From assembly GCF_002737765.1 (NCBI RefSeq), contig NZ_PEGG01000188.1:1-5265 (forward strand): a DNA stretch of 5,265 nucleotides. Reading direction: 5' to 3'. Of the stretch, positions 1 through 5,265 are shown one piece after another. The DNA is from Caulobacter sp. B11 (GTDB lineage: Bacteria > Pseudomonadota > Alphaproteobacteria > Caulobacterales > Caulobacteraceae). The translations under genes were made by a program, and so were the position numbers. The notes under the pieces were generated by a model. The model searched no databases and was not told the DNA's origin. It saw only the letters and a program-made list of their open reading frames with translations. Each line of letters begins with the position of its first letter. The stretch's first letter is position 1.

Positions 1-33
1 AAAGACGCGGAACAAACCGCAAACCTTGCCGAT

Positions 34-48
34 GTTCTCTAGGTGTTC
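34..48. promoter_or_regulatory. LexA (SOS) box, alphaproteobacterial type GTTC-N7-GTTC
   Basis: GTTC at 34-37 and GTTC at 45-48 are separated by exactly seven bases. This is the direct-repeat operator bound by LexA in alphaproteobacteria such as Rhizobium, Rhodobacter and Caulobacter (established knowledge). On the minus strand it reads GAAC-N7-GAAC and overlaps the -10 area of the promoter at 36-62, where a bound repressor would block transcription. The controlled gene is therefore most likely a leftward gene outside the window, although the plus-strand gene at 135 lies only about 87 bases away. A chance match of eight fixed bases is possible, but the intergenic position and the overlapping promoter favour a real site. 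Confidence 0.7.
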
Positions 49-62
49 TTTGTTGATGTCAA
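36..62 (-). promoter_or_regulatory. Leftward housekeeping-type promoter overlapped by the SOS box
   Basis: On the minus strand a perfect TTGACA (62-57) is followed 15 bases later by TAGAGA (41-36). Read against the Caulobacter housekeeping sigma consensus (TTGaCgS, 10-14 bases, GCtANAWC), TTGACAT at 62-56 and CCTAGAGA at 43-36 are 12 bases apart and match about five of eight -10 positions. Transcription would start near position 30 and leave the window leftwards. No start codon (CAT on the plus strand) occurs in 1-30, so the leader would be at least about 30 bases. The -35 is strong, the -10 is only fair, and the start point is inferred. Confidence 0.45.
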
Positions 63-134
63 GTTAACGGCGATCCGTGGGGAACGAGGTTCAGTCGGCG
101 TCGTTGGCAGATGATCAATCCGGGAGCCGTACCT

Positions 135-379
135 ATGGGGTTCAAGCAACTCGATCCAACCTTGCCGGTGATCGTTGAGGGCAAGGGAAGCGGCTATGCC
201 TTCGCGGTGATCGACTATGGCCAGGAACATCATCTGATCTGGGTGGTCGCGATCGACGGCACCGGCGAAGTCTGGTCGGCGCCCAACCCCAAGGTTCGGG
301 TGCAGGCCAATTGGACGATGGGCCGCAAGACGGTCCCCTGGCCAATGTCGAACCGCTGCGAACCGCGGCCAGTTCCTGA
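135..379 (+). CDS. Small conserved-looking protein of unknown function, probably frameshifted near its 3' end
   Basis: I do not recognise a named family; the sequence resembles short hypothetical proteins I recall from alphaproteobacteria (recall, not a search). The start at 135 is preferred over an in-frame ATG at 111 because GGGAG (122-126) lies eight bases upstream of it. The first 64 codons look coding: a compact soluble protein with GKGSGYAFAVIDYGQEHHL, then a region rich in Trp, Asn and Pro ending in NWTMGRK. There is no signal peptide or membrane segment. In the literal frame the ORF runs to 554, but everything past 395 is antisense to trpC. One extra C in the CCCC run near 335-338 would instead end it at TGA 377-379, giving 81 residues and a stop 15 bases from the trpC stop. 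I favour that reading. The gene converges on trpC and lies on the far side of the SOS box promoter, facing away from it. Confidence 0.6.
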
Positions 380-394
380 GGGTTTACCGGGGGT

Positions 395-1183
395 TCAGCC
401 CAGAAGTTGGCGTGTCGCCGCCGTCACGTCGTTCTGCCGCATCAGGCTTTCACCGACCAGCATGGCCTTCGCGCCGGCCGCCTCCATGCGAACGGCGTCA
501 GCCCTGACAAACAGACCGCTCTCGGTCACCAGCAGGGCGTCCTTGGGAGCCTGAGCCGCCAGTCGCTCGGTCACGGCCAGGTCGACGACGAAGCTCTTGA
601 GGTCACGATTGTTGATCCCGATCAGGGTCGAGCCCAGGGCGACGGCGCGGGCCATCTCGGCGGCGTCATGCACCTCGACCAGGGCGTCCATGCCAAGGCG
701 AGCGGCCTCGATGATCAGCTCAGCCGCCAGGGAATCGTCGATCATCGCCAGAATCACCAGGATCGCGTCGGCCCCGAGGGCGCGTGATTCGGCCACCTGC
801 CAGGGATCGACCAGGAAGTCCTTGCGGATGCAGGGCAGGGCGACTGCGGCCCTCGCCGCGACCAGATAGGCGTCGTCGCCCTGGAAGCTGGGGCCGTCGG
901 TCAAGACCGAGAGGCACGCCGCGCCACCGGCTTCATAGGCCCTGGCCAGGGCGGGCGGATCGAAATCGGCCCGGATCAGGCCCTTGGAGGGCGAGGCCTT
1001 TTTGATCTCGGCGATCAGGGCCAGCCGCCTTGGGCCCGCCTTCGCCTCCAAAGCTGCCCTGAAACCGCGTGGCGGTGAGGCGGCTTGAGCCGCGGCCTCG
1101 ACGACGTCCTGTGGGCGCGCGGCCTTGCGCTGGACGACGTCAGTCCGCTTGTAGGCGGCGATCTGGGCGAGAATATCGGTCAT
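395..1183 (-). CDS. trpC: Indole-3-glycerol phosphate synthase (TrpC)
   Basis: This cytoplasmic lyase closes the indole ring, converting 1-(2-carboxyphenylamino)-1-deoxyribulose 5-phosphate to indole-3-glycerol phosphate with loss of CO2 and water. The protein has 262 residues, normal for a monofunctional TrpC, and is not fused to TrpF. Family motifs lie in order on the (beta/alpha)8 barrel: [12 protein letters not shown] (57-68, with catalytic Glu59 and Lys61), CIRKDF (118-123, Lys121 the presumed general acid), LVEVHD (168-173, Glu170), GINNRDL (189-195, Asn191) and ESG (221-223). The same frame stays open to 1495, but those 104 extra codons are arginine-rich antisense-type sequence inside trpD, so ATG at 1183 is chosen. 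It overlaps the trpD stop as ATGA. No good Shine-Dalgarno is visible, which suggests translational coupling to trpD. The gene is intact. Confidence 0.97.
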   Translation of the reverse strand: MTDILAQIAAYKRTDVVQRKAARPQDVVEAAAQAASPPRGFRAALEAKAGPRRLALIAEIKKASPSKGLIRADFDPPALARAYEAGGAACLSVLTDGPSFQGDDAYLVAARAAVALPCIRKDFLVDPWQVAESRALGADAILVILAMIDDSLAAELIIEAARLGMDALVEVHDAAEMARAVALGSTLIGINNRDLKSFVVDLAVTERLAAQAPKDALLVTESGLFVRADAVRMEAAGAKAMLVGESLMRQNDVTAATRQLLG

Positions 1184-2208
1184 GAAGCCGGCGTCTGGAG
1201 GTTGGTGGCGGCGATCAGCCGGTCGAGCGCTGTGCGGGCCCGGCCGTCGTCGATGACGGTGGCGGCCAGTTCTACGCCTTCGCGCAAGGTCTCGACCGTC
1301 TCTGACACGAGGAAGGCCGCCGCGGCGTTGAGCAACACGATATCGCGATAGGCGCCCTTGCGGCCGTCGAGCAGATCGATGAGCGCGGCGGCGTTTTGAG
1401 CGGGATCGCCGCCGGTCAGGTCCGAAAGGGCGGCGCGGGGCAGGCCGACGGCCTCGGGAGTGATATTGAAGTGGCGCAAGGCCCCTCGGTTCCACTCGAC
1501 CACAAGGCTCTCGCCCGTCGTGGTCATTTCGTCGAGGCCGCCGCCATGCACGGTCCAGGCGCGAACGGCCCCCAGCGCGCCGAGCACCCGGGCGAGGGGC
1601 TCGAGCAGACGAGGATCATAGACCCCCATGACCTGGCGGCGCGCCCCCGCCGGGTTCGAGAGCGGTCCCAGCAGGTTGAAAATGGTCCGAAAGCCCAGAT
1701 CCGCCCGGATGGGCGTCACGTGACGCATGGCGCCATGGTGGGCGGGCGCGAACATGAAGCAGATATTGGCCTCGTCCAGGGCGATCCTCTGGCGGTCTAG
1801 GCCGGCGTCGATATTGACCCCCAGCGCGGTCAGGATGTCCGAGGCGCCAGATCGCGACGAGATCGCCCGATTGCCGTGCTTGGCCACTTTCAGGCCGCCG
1901 CCGGCCGCGACGAAGCTCACCGCCGTGGAGATGTTGAGGGTGTGGAGGCCGTCGCCGCCCGTGCCGCAGACGTCAATGACTTCATAGGGGTGGACGAGCG
2001 TCACGGCCGCGCGGCGCATGGCGCGGGCGCAGGCGGTGATTTCTCCGACGGTCTCGCCGCGCAGGCGCATGGCGGTCACGGCCGCTGCGACCTGGGCCGG
2101 GCTGGGCTCGCCGCGCAGGCAGGCGGAGAAGAACTGCTCGGCGTCGTCCTCATTGAGGGTTTGACCGTCGGCGAGCTTGGCGAGCAGAGGCTTGAAGGCG
2201 TCGGACAT
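1180..2208 (-). CDS. trpD: Anthranilate phosphoribosyltransferase (TrpD)
   Basis: TrpD transfers the phosphoribosyl group of PRPP to anthranilate, giving N-(5-phosphoribosyl)anthranilate, in the cytoplasm as a usual homodimer. The protein has 342 residues, typical of the stand-alone enzyme. An N-terminal helical domain (about 1-75) precedes the catalytic domain with the glycine-rich PRPP loop CGTGGDG (81-87), [12 protein letters not shown] (110-121), the anthranilate-side segment HHGAMRHV (157-164), GPLSNPA (181-187) and the magnesium-binding HGGGLDE (221-227, Asp226/Glu227). All key residues are present. The gene starts eight bases after the trpG stop with no clear ribosome binding site, and its TGA overlaps the trpC ATG, so trpG-trpD-trpC look like one tightly coupled unit. 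It is not fused to TrpG, unlike the enterobacterial arrangement. Confidence 0.97.
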   Translation of the reverse strand: MSDAFKPLLAKLADGQTLNEDDAEQFFSACLRGEPSPAQVAAAVTAMRLRGETVGEITACARAMRRAAVTLVHPYEVIDVCGTGGDGLHTLNISTAVSFVAAGGGLKVAKHGNRAISSRSGASDILTALGVNIDAGLDRQRIALDEANICFMFAPAHHGAMRHVTPIRADLGFRTIFNLLGPLSNPAGARRQVMGVYDPRLLEPLARVLGALGAVRAWTVHGGGLDEMTTTGESLVVEWNRGALRHFNITPEAVGLPRAALSDLTGGDPAQNAAALIDLLDGRKGAYRDIVLLNAAAAFLVSETVETLREGVELAATVIDDGRARTALDRLIAATNLQTPAS

Positions 2209-2216
2209 CGGTCGGG

Positions 2217-2813
2217 CTAAACCCAGATCTGGGCGTTGCGATCAACCCCGGCCAGGTCGAGGAAATTGGCCAGCATCTGGTGGCCGCCCTCGGTGGCGAT
2301 TGATTCGGGGTGGAATTGCACGCCGTGCACGGGCCGGGTCCTGTGCTGGACGCCCATGATCTCGCCATCGTCGGTCCAGGCGGTGACCTCCAGGTCGGCG
2401 GGAAGGGACGCCTTGTCGATGGCCAGGCTGTGATAGCGCGTGGCGGTGAACGGGTTGGGCAGATCCTTGAAGATCCCGCGATTGGCGTGGTGGATCGGGC
2501 TGGTCTTGCCGTGCATCACCGATTTGGCGCGGATGACGTCGCCGCCATAGGCCTGGCCGATGGCTTGGTGGCCCAGGCAAACGCCCAGGATCGGCAGGTC
2601 TTCGGGGGCCCCGCGCAGCAGGGGCAGACAGATGCCTGCCTGGTCGGGGGCCTTGGGCCCGGGCGAGAGCAGCACCGCCTGCGGACGAAGGCCCAGGGCC
2701 TCCTGCACGGTCAGTTCGTCGTTGCGATGGACGACCGTCTCGGCCCCAAGCTCGTTCAGATAGTGGACGAGATTGTAGGTGAAGCTGTCGTAGTTATCGA
2801 TGACCAGGATCAT
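2217..2813 (-). CDS. trpG: Anthranilate synthase glutamine amidotransferase subunit (TrpG)
   Basis: TrpG is the class I glutamine amidotransferase that hydrolyses glutamine and passes ammonia to TrpE for anthranilate formation. The protein has 198 residues, the usual size. It begins [16 protein letters not shown], typical of the family, followed by an LSPGP oxyanion-loop segment (49-53), the nucleophile elbow GVCLGHQ (77-83, Cys79), HGK (101-103), and HPE (168-170) supplying the catalytic His168 and Glu170. An upstream in-frame GTG at 2831 is possible, but ATG at 2813 is preferred because GAAAGG (2826-2821) lies seven bases before it and the family starts there. Closely related PabA subunits share these motifs; position beside trpD and trpC supports TrpG, and dual use in folate synthesis cannot be excluded. 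It lies 373 bases from the trpE stop, with an opposing small gene between. Confidence 0.95.
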   Translation of the reverse strand: MILVIDNYDSFTYNLVHYLNELGAETVVHRNDELTVQEALGLRPQAVLLSPGPKAPDQAGICLPLLRGAPEDLPILGVCLGHQAIGQAYGGDVIRAKSVMHGKTSPIHHANRGIFKDLPNPFTATRYHSLAIDKASLPADLEVTAWTDDGEIMGVQHRTRPVHGVQFHPESIATEGGHQMLANFLDLAGVDRNAQIWV

Positions 2814-2834
2814 GACGCCGCCTTTCAGCACCAG

Positions 2835-2842
2835 CTATTAGC
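2835..2842 (-). promoter_or_regulatory. Possible -10 element of a trpG promoter
   Basis: The minus strand reads GCTAATAG here, resembling the Caulobacter housekeeping -10 consensus GCtANAWC. It would start transcription near 2828, leaving about 15 bases of leader with the trpG Shine-Dalgarno in it. No matching -35 is evident: a TTGCGCC lies upstream but only six bases away, which is too close. A promoter somewhere in 2814-2962 is expected because trpG is separated from trpE by an opposing gene, but this exact site is a guess. Confidence 0.25.
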
Positions 2843-2962
2843 GAGACCGGCGCAAAAGTGTGAGTGGTTTTGGTCGCGAGTTTTCTGTTCGTCCTGGCAG
2901 CGCGAAAGCGTCGCACCTTCCGGCGATTGCGGAGCAGGACGTCGCCGGCGCATGCTGGCGTC

Positions 2963-3181
2963 ATGGACCCGCGTGATTCCGCCCTCGACACCGCCGCCCT
3001 GGCCTATGCCCGCGCCCTCTTACGCGAACCCCATCGCCGACAGAAGATGGGACCGGTGCTGGCGGCGGCCGCCTTCGCGGCGCTCAGCGCCGTGACCTTC
3101 GCCGCGGTCATGATCATCGCGCCGCCAACGGTCACCCAGCACATACCTCAGGACCGCCTGGACGGCGGTCTCGGCCAGTAG
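2963..3181 (+). CDS. Small single-pass membrane protein of unknown function, inside the trp cluster and opposing it
   Basis: The product has 72 residues. A charged N-terminal part ending in HRRQK (24-28) precedes one hydrophobic, alanine-rich segment (about 30-53), followed by a polar 19-residue tail. The positive charges before the helix predict a cytoplasmic N terminus and a periplasmic C terminus. Codons use G or C at most third positions, as in neighbouring genes. The frame is open from a GTG at 2864, but the codons before ATG 2963 look non-coding and probably cover the trpG promoter region, so the shorter form is chosen. No strong Shine-Dalgarno precedes 2963, so the start is uncertain. 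The stop is five bases from the trpE stop (convergent). I recall a small hypothetical gene in this slot in Caulobacter relatives but cannot verify it; no function is assignable. Confidence 0.65.
   Translation: MDPRDSALDTAALAYARALLREPHRRQKMGPVLAAAAFAALSAVTFAAVMIIAPPTVTQHIPQDRLDGGLGQ
3152..3170. repeat. Perfect 7-bp inverted repeat at the convergent gene ends
   Basis: GACCGCC (3152-3158) and GGCGGTC (3164-3170) are perfectly complementary around a five-base loop. The hairpin lies in the last codons of the small membrane protein gene and 17 bases beyond the trpE stop on the minus strand. It could end or pause trpE transcription, but no T tract follows on either strand, so it is not a standard intrinsic terminator. 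Confidence 0.35.
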
Positions 3182-3186
3182 ACGGA

Positions 3187-4720
3187 TCAGGCGAAGCGCC
3201 AGGCCTCCTCGGCGGCCCGCTTGAGGGCGCGCGACTTGTGCAGGGTCTCGTCATATTCGGCGTCAGGATCACTGTCGGCGACCACGCCGCCGCCGGCCTG
3301 GACGTACATCATGCCGTCCTTGACCAGGGCCGTGCGCAGCACGATGCAGGTGTCCACCGAGCCGTCCGAACCGACATAGCCGACGGCGCCCGCATAGCCC
3401 ATGCCGCGTTTCTCGATCTCGAGCTCGTCGATGATCTCCATCGCCCGAACCTTGGGCGCGCCCGAAAGCGTGCCGGCTGGCAGGGCGGCCATCAGCACAT
3501 CCACCGGGTCGACCCCCTCGGGCGCGTCGCCCTCGACGTTCGAGACGATGTGCATGACGTGGCTGTAGCGCTCGATCTTGAAGCTGTCGGTGACCCGCAC
3601 ATTGGGGCCCGACTTGCCGACGCGGGACGGCGCGTTGCTGCCCGGCTTGCGCAGCATGGCCACGCGGCCGACGTCATTGCGGCCCAGGTCCAGCAGCATC
3701 AGGTGCTCGGACCGCTCCTTGGGGTCGGCCAGAAGCTCCTGTTCGAGGGCTAGGTCCTCCTCGGGCGTCGCGCCGCGCGGCCGGGTGCCGGCGATCGGCC
3801 GAATGGTGATCTTGCCGTCGCGCAGCCGCACGAGGATCTCGGGGCTGGATCCCACCAGATGGAAGCCGTCGAGGTCCAGGAAGAACAGGAACGGCGAAGG
3901 ATTTGTCCGGCGCAGCGAGCGATAGAGGGCGAAGGGCGACAGGCCGAACGGCGACCGGAATCTATGGCTCGGCACCACCTGGAAGATGTCGCCGGCCCGG
4001 ATATAGGCCTTGGCCTTCTCGACCACCTCGGCATAGGCCTCGCGGCTGACGGGCGTGGTGAATTCCAGAGGGCCATGGCCGGGTCGAGGCGGGTCGTGGG
4101 CCAGGGGGCGACGCAGATCAACCATCACCGCCTCGATCCGGCTCTGGCGGCGGCATAGGCTTGCTCGCGCTCACCCCGGTCACCGGGCGCGCCGTCGTCA
4201 CCAGGATGATCTCCTGGGCGATGGCGTCGAAGACCGCGACGATGGAGGGCCGTGTCATGACGCCGTCGGGCAGGCCCAGGCTGTCGGGGTTCACATCCGG
4301 AAGGCGCTCGGCCAGGCGCACCATGTCATAGCCGAGGGCTCCGAACACCCCCGCCGCCATCGGCGGCAGGCCGGGCGGCAACTCGATCTTCGACCGAGCG
4401 ATCAGACCGCGCAGGCTGTCGAGCGCGCCGCCGGCCTGGGGCGTGAACCGGCGCTCGGCTATGGCGTCGCCTTCGGCGATTTCGGCCTCATCGCCGCGAC
4501 ACCGCCAGACCAGGTCGGGCTTCATCGCGATGATCGAGTAACGGCCGCGCCAGGCCCGCCCTCGACGCTCTCGAACAGGAACGCATAGGGTCGACCGTGG
4601 CGATCTTCAGATAGGCCGAGACCGCGTCTCCAGATCGTCGATCAGGCGCGTCCAGACGACCTGAGGCCGTCCCGCTTCATAGGCTTCTGTAAAGGCGTCC
4701 AGAGCGGGCTCGAGGCTCAT
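3187..4720 (-). CDS. trpE: Anthranilate synthase component I (TrpE), interrupted by five apparent single-base deletions
   Basis: TrpE converts chorismate to anthranilate using ammonia delivered by TrpG. As written, only codons from about 4128 to the stop at 3187 and a 4118-4525 segment are open. Adding one base near each of 4624, 4597, 4555, 4167 and 4145 gives a continuous 512-residue protein of normal length. The N-terminal part then shows ETPVSAYLKIA, FLFESVEGG (equivalent to the LLES feedback-inhibition region), RYSIIAMKPDLVW and GVFGALGYDMV. The chorismate-binding domain is intact: QVVPSHRF, GTRPRG (about 313-318), EHLMLLDLGRNDVGR (340-354), PAGTLSGAPK (416-425) and AGGGVVADSDP (477-487). 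ATG 4720 is chosen because it overlaps the upstream TGA as ATGA and has AAGGA at 4728-4724. There is no room for a trp leader peptide directly before it. Sequencing error is more likely than a pseudogene, since every active-site motif survives. Confidence 0.93.
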
Positions 4721-5265
4721 TGGTCCTTGGTCCCGGCCTTGCCCTTCTTGTCGCCCTGGGTCTTGGCCAGGGCGTCGGTGTCGATGCCGATGGCCTGCTG
4801 GGCGGCGATCAGATTGACCTTGGTCTTCAGTCCGGGCGGGCGCCGGCGCGAGCCGATTCCCCGACCTCGCGGAAGATGCCCATCGTCGCCTGCGGACGCT
4901 GGCTCTCGGTGATGCGCGCCATCAGGACAGGATCGGCCGCCTTCACCGCGTTGAGCTTGGCGACCACGAAGCCGAGGGACGGGGCGCGGGCGGTGATCAC
5001 CTCGCCGGCTTGGCCCGGAAGGTGGCGACTAGGACGTCACGTCCGAGGACCTGATATTGCTGGGCGTTTTCGCGGACATGCCGGCGACGCGCTGGACGCG
5101 CGAACCCGAAGCGGCGGCGACGGACTCGATCGACTCGCCCTTACGGACACGGGCGGCCAGTTCATCAGCCTTTACCTTGAGGCGCTTGAGCGTCTCGGTC
5201 AGCACCCACTGCTGAGCCAGGGGCTCCCGGACTTCGTCCAGGGAGGGCAGGGCGGCGGGGAGCAC
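4717..5265 (-). CDS. ppiD: C-terminal part of a PpiD/SurA-like peptidyl-prolyl isomerase or chaperone; runs off the window and shows three apparent single-base deletions
   Basis: The family is membrane-anchored and helps fold exported proteins in the periplasm. Only the last ~183 residues are here; the SurA_N-like and parvulin domains would lie beyond the right edge. The open segment from 5265 begins with PALPSLDEV-type sequence, then an ADELAARVRKGESIESVA helix typical of the PpiD C terminus. Adding one base near 5070, 5005 and 4834 restores a continuous frame containing NAQQYQVLGRDVLVATF, GEVITARAPSLGFVVAKL, then RITESQRPQATMGIFREV, and a lysine-rich end. It stops at TGA 4719-4717, overlapping the trpE ATG. 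The GTG at 5265 is an internal codon, not a start. The assignment rests on this C-terminal pattern plus the known alphaproteobacterial neighbourhood of ppiD next to trp genes. PpiD versus another SurA-like paralogue cannot be settled without the N terminus. Confidence 0.75.

Noticed and set aside
82..92. GAAC-GAG-GTTC inverted repeat as a second LexA site
   Set aside because: The Gram-positive type box needs four bases between the half sites and the alphaproteobacterial box is a direct repeat, so neither fits.
349..366. Direct repeat CGAACCGC twice, two bases apart
   Set aside because: Only two 8-base copies, in GC-rich sequence at a gene end; most likely chance.
380..394. Intrinsic terminator between the small gene and trpC
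   Set aside because: No stable hairpin followed by a T run is visible on either strand in this short gap.
380..554. C-terminal continuation of the small gene at 135 into trpC
   Set aside because: This part is the complement of well-conserved trpC codons, so it is more likely readthrough after a lost base than real protein.
1184..1495. N-terminal 104-codon extension of trpC
   Set aside because: The extension is arginine-rich and antisense-like, overlaps trpD in another frame, and TrpC proteins start at [12 protein letters not shown] sequence, which matches ATG 1183.
2310..3095. Plus-strand open frame of 261 codons antisense to trpG
   Set aside because: It mirrors trpG, whose motifs and start are clear. 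Long antisense frames are common in high-GC coding DNA, and its protein is low-complexity with no recognisable motif.
3238..3753. Plus-strand open frame of 171 codons within trpE
   Set aside because: It lies entirely antisense to the conserved chorismate-binding domain of trpE and has no independent coding signal.

Overview
The window is high-GC DNA carrying the anthranilate branch of tryptophan biosynthesis on the minus strand. In transcription order (right to left) it reads: the C-terminal end of a PpiD/SurA-like periplasmic folding factor, trpE, trpG, trpD, trpC. Protein sequences, the split trp layout (trpFBA absent), the ppiD-like gene ahead of trpE and a GTTC-N7-GTTC SOS box all point to an alphaproteobacterium. 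Caulobacteraceae (Caulobacter/Phenylobacterium) is my best guess, from recall of gene order rather than from any search.

Layout. Positions 1-134 are intergenic and hold a LexA-type box overlapping a leftward (minus) promoter whose gene lies outside the window. Positions 135-379 carry a small plus-strand gene of unknown function, apparently frameshifted near its end and converging on trpC. trpC (395-1183) and trpD (1180-2208) overlap by ATGA, and trpG (2217-2813) sits 8 bases upstream of trpD. Positions 2814-2962 are a divergent intergenic region with a possible trpG promoter. Positions 2963-3181 carry a small plus-strand single-pass membrane protein gene, placed between trpG and trpE and pointing against them. 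trpE (3187-4720) and the ppiD-like gene (4717 to beyond the right edge) again overlap by ATGA.

The TrpE and TrpG subunits form anthranilate synthase, TrpD adds the phosphoribosyl group, and TrpC makes indole-3-glycerol phosphate. The isomerisation step between them (TrpF) and tryptophan synthase (TrpBA) must be encoded elsewhere.

The main caution is sequence quality. trpE needs five and the ppiD-like gene three single-base insertions to restore continuous frames that match their families. All eight apparent deletions fall within 4145-5070, and one more is likely near 336. trpC, trpD, trpG and the last 313 codons of trpE are clean. This pattern suggests base-dropping errors towards the ends of a contig more than gene decay. 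I see no RNA gene, mobile element or CRISPR array. No convincing undescribed system is present; the two small plus-strand genes and the SOS-controlled promoter at the left edge are the parts least explained.
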